DNA of 64,000 nucleotides from Malaya genurostris (lineage: Eukaryota > Arthropoda > Insecta > Diptera > Culicidae): the NCBI RefSeq assembly GCF_030247185.1, contig NC_080571.1, positions 163,900,352 through 163,964,351 on the forward strand, read 5' to 3'. The first letter of the stretch is position 1; every line of letters begins with the position of its first letter. The notes below the pieces were generated by a model that worked only from the letters and a program-made list of their open reading frames with translations, had not been told where the DNA came from and ran no database searches. The translations under genes were made by a program, and so were the position numbers. Below, one piece after another: positions 63,741 to 64,000 of the stretch.

Positions 63741-64000
63741 TTTTATTTCGTACACGCTATGAAAAAAACTAAACGGTTACGGATGTCTGCTACGGTTGTG
63801 TGATATTAGTAAAAGATGGTGTTGCGGTTGATGCAAATTTTAGCCGAAAGAATAAAAGAATGTGAATGAATTGAAATTTACTGATAAAAAAACATACATC
63901 GGAATTTCAAGCAATGTTATGTAAATGCAGTTTTCACAGCCGGTAGTACACTAATACCGTGGAAGTTTTCGAAATAGTGATCAAAAACTACACAAAGAAC
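63741..64000. other. Anonymous AT-rich DNA at the window end
   Basis: No gene or repeat recognised. Confidence 0.4.

Overview
This window is eukaryotic, non-coding-dominated DNA made almost entirely of transposable elements and their remains. I could not recognise a single-copy host gene, rRNA, tRNA or CRISPR array. The mix of families (Bel/Pao and Ty3/gypsy LTR elements; CR1-, R1-, RTE- and I-like LINEs; several Tc1/mariner elements) points to an insect. The very abundant AT-rich interspersed repeat with motifs such as 'gaaccggaagtcggatc', 'cccggagggccga' and 'ccacctagtggtgtaatgatg' points to a mosquito, probably a culicine. That is an inference from general familiarity, not from a search.

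Layout, left to right. 0-2.2 kb: an internally deleted mariner (228-806) and degenerate interspersed repeats. 2.2-6.6 kb: a nearly full-length CR1-like LINE on + with a PHD-finger ORF1 and a broken endonuclease-RT ORF2. 6.6-7.5 kb: ATT microsatellite and a small TA-flanked inverted-repeat element. 7.5-11 kb: on -, the 5' part of an R1-clade LINE abutting an RTE endonuclease fragment. 11-14.3 kb: interspersed repeats, an LTR-element integrase remnant and anonymous DNA. 14.3-19.6 kb: an I-clade LINE (-) carrying two insertions, a deleted DD34D mariner (16126-16775) and a three-unit, about 260-bp palindromic satellite (16836-17514). 19.6-27.65 kb: dense interspersed repeats with a large inverted repeat, two 1.15-kb direct repeats and a 331-bp tandem array. 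27.66-43.78 kb: a second CR1-like LINE (-) split by a complete gypsy element (29671-42506, 4-bp CGTA duplication), which is itself split by a DD41D mariner (38539-39471); this is a three-level nest.

43.8-48.8 kb: anonymous DNA, a 97-bp tandem array, then a 3'-truncated gypsy-type element (+) with two small ORFs ahead of gag. 48.8-52.2 kb: interspersed repeat, a Pao integrase scrap, a second truncated I-clade LINE (-) and an LTR-like sequence (-). 52.2-59.0 kb: a young Bel/Pao retrotransposon (+) sitting inside a (TA)n tract; its pol is intact and only one in-frame TAG interrupts gag. 59.0-62.6 kb: satellite fragment and interspersed repeats. 62.4-63.5 kb: ORF1 of another LINE (-).

How the parts relate: the genes here do not form a host pathway. 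They are replication modules (gag capsid, aspartic protease, reverse transcriptase, RNase H, integrase or endonuclease) of separate elements, plus three deleted mariners that kept their ends and only pieces of transposase. The nesting gives a relative age order: interspersed repeat, then CR1-like LINE, then gypsy, then DD41D; and I-LINE, then mariner and satellite. The most interesting points are a gypsy polyprotein with two retropepsin-like domains, a mariner sitting at that element's gag/pol frame change, and an upstream small ORF with a predicted myristoylation site and membrane segment. None of them amounts to a clearly new host system.
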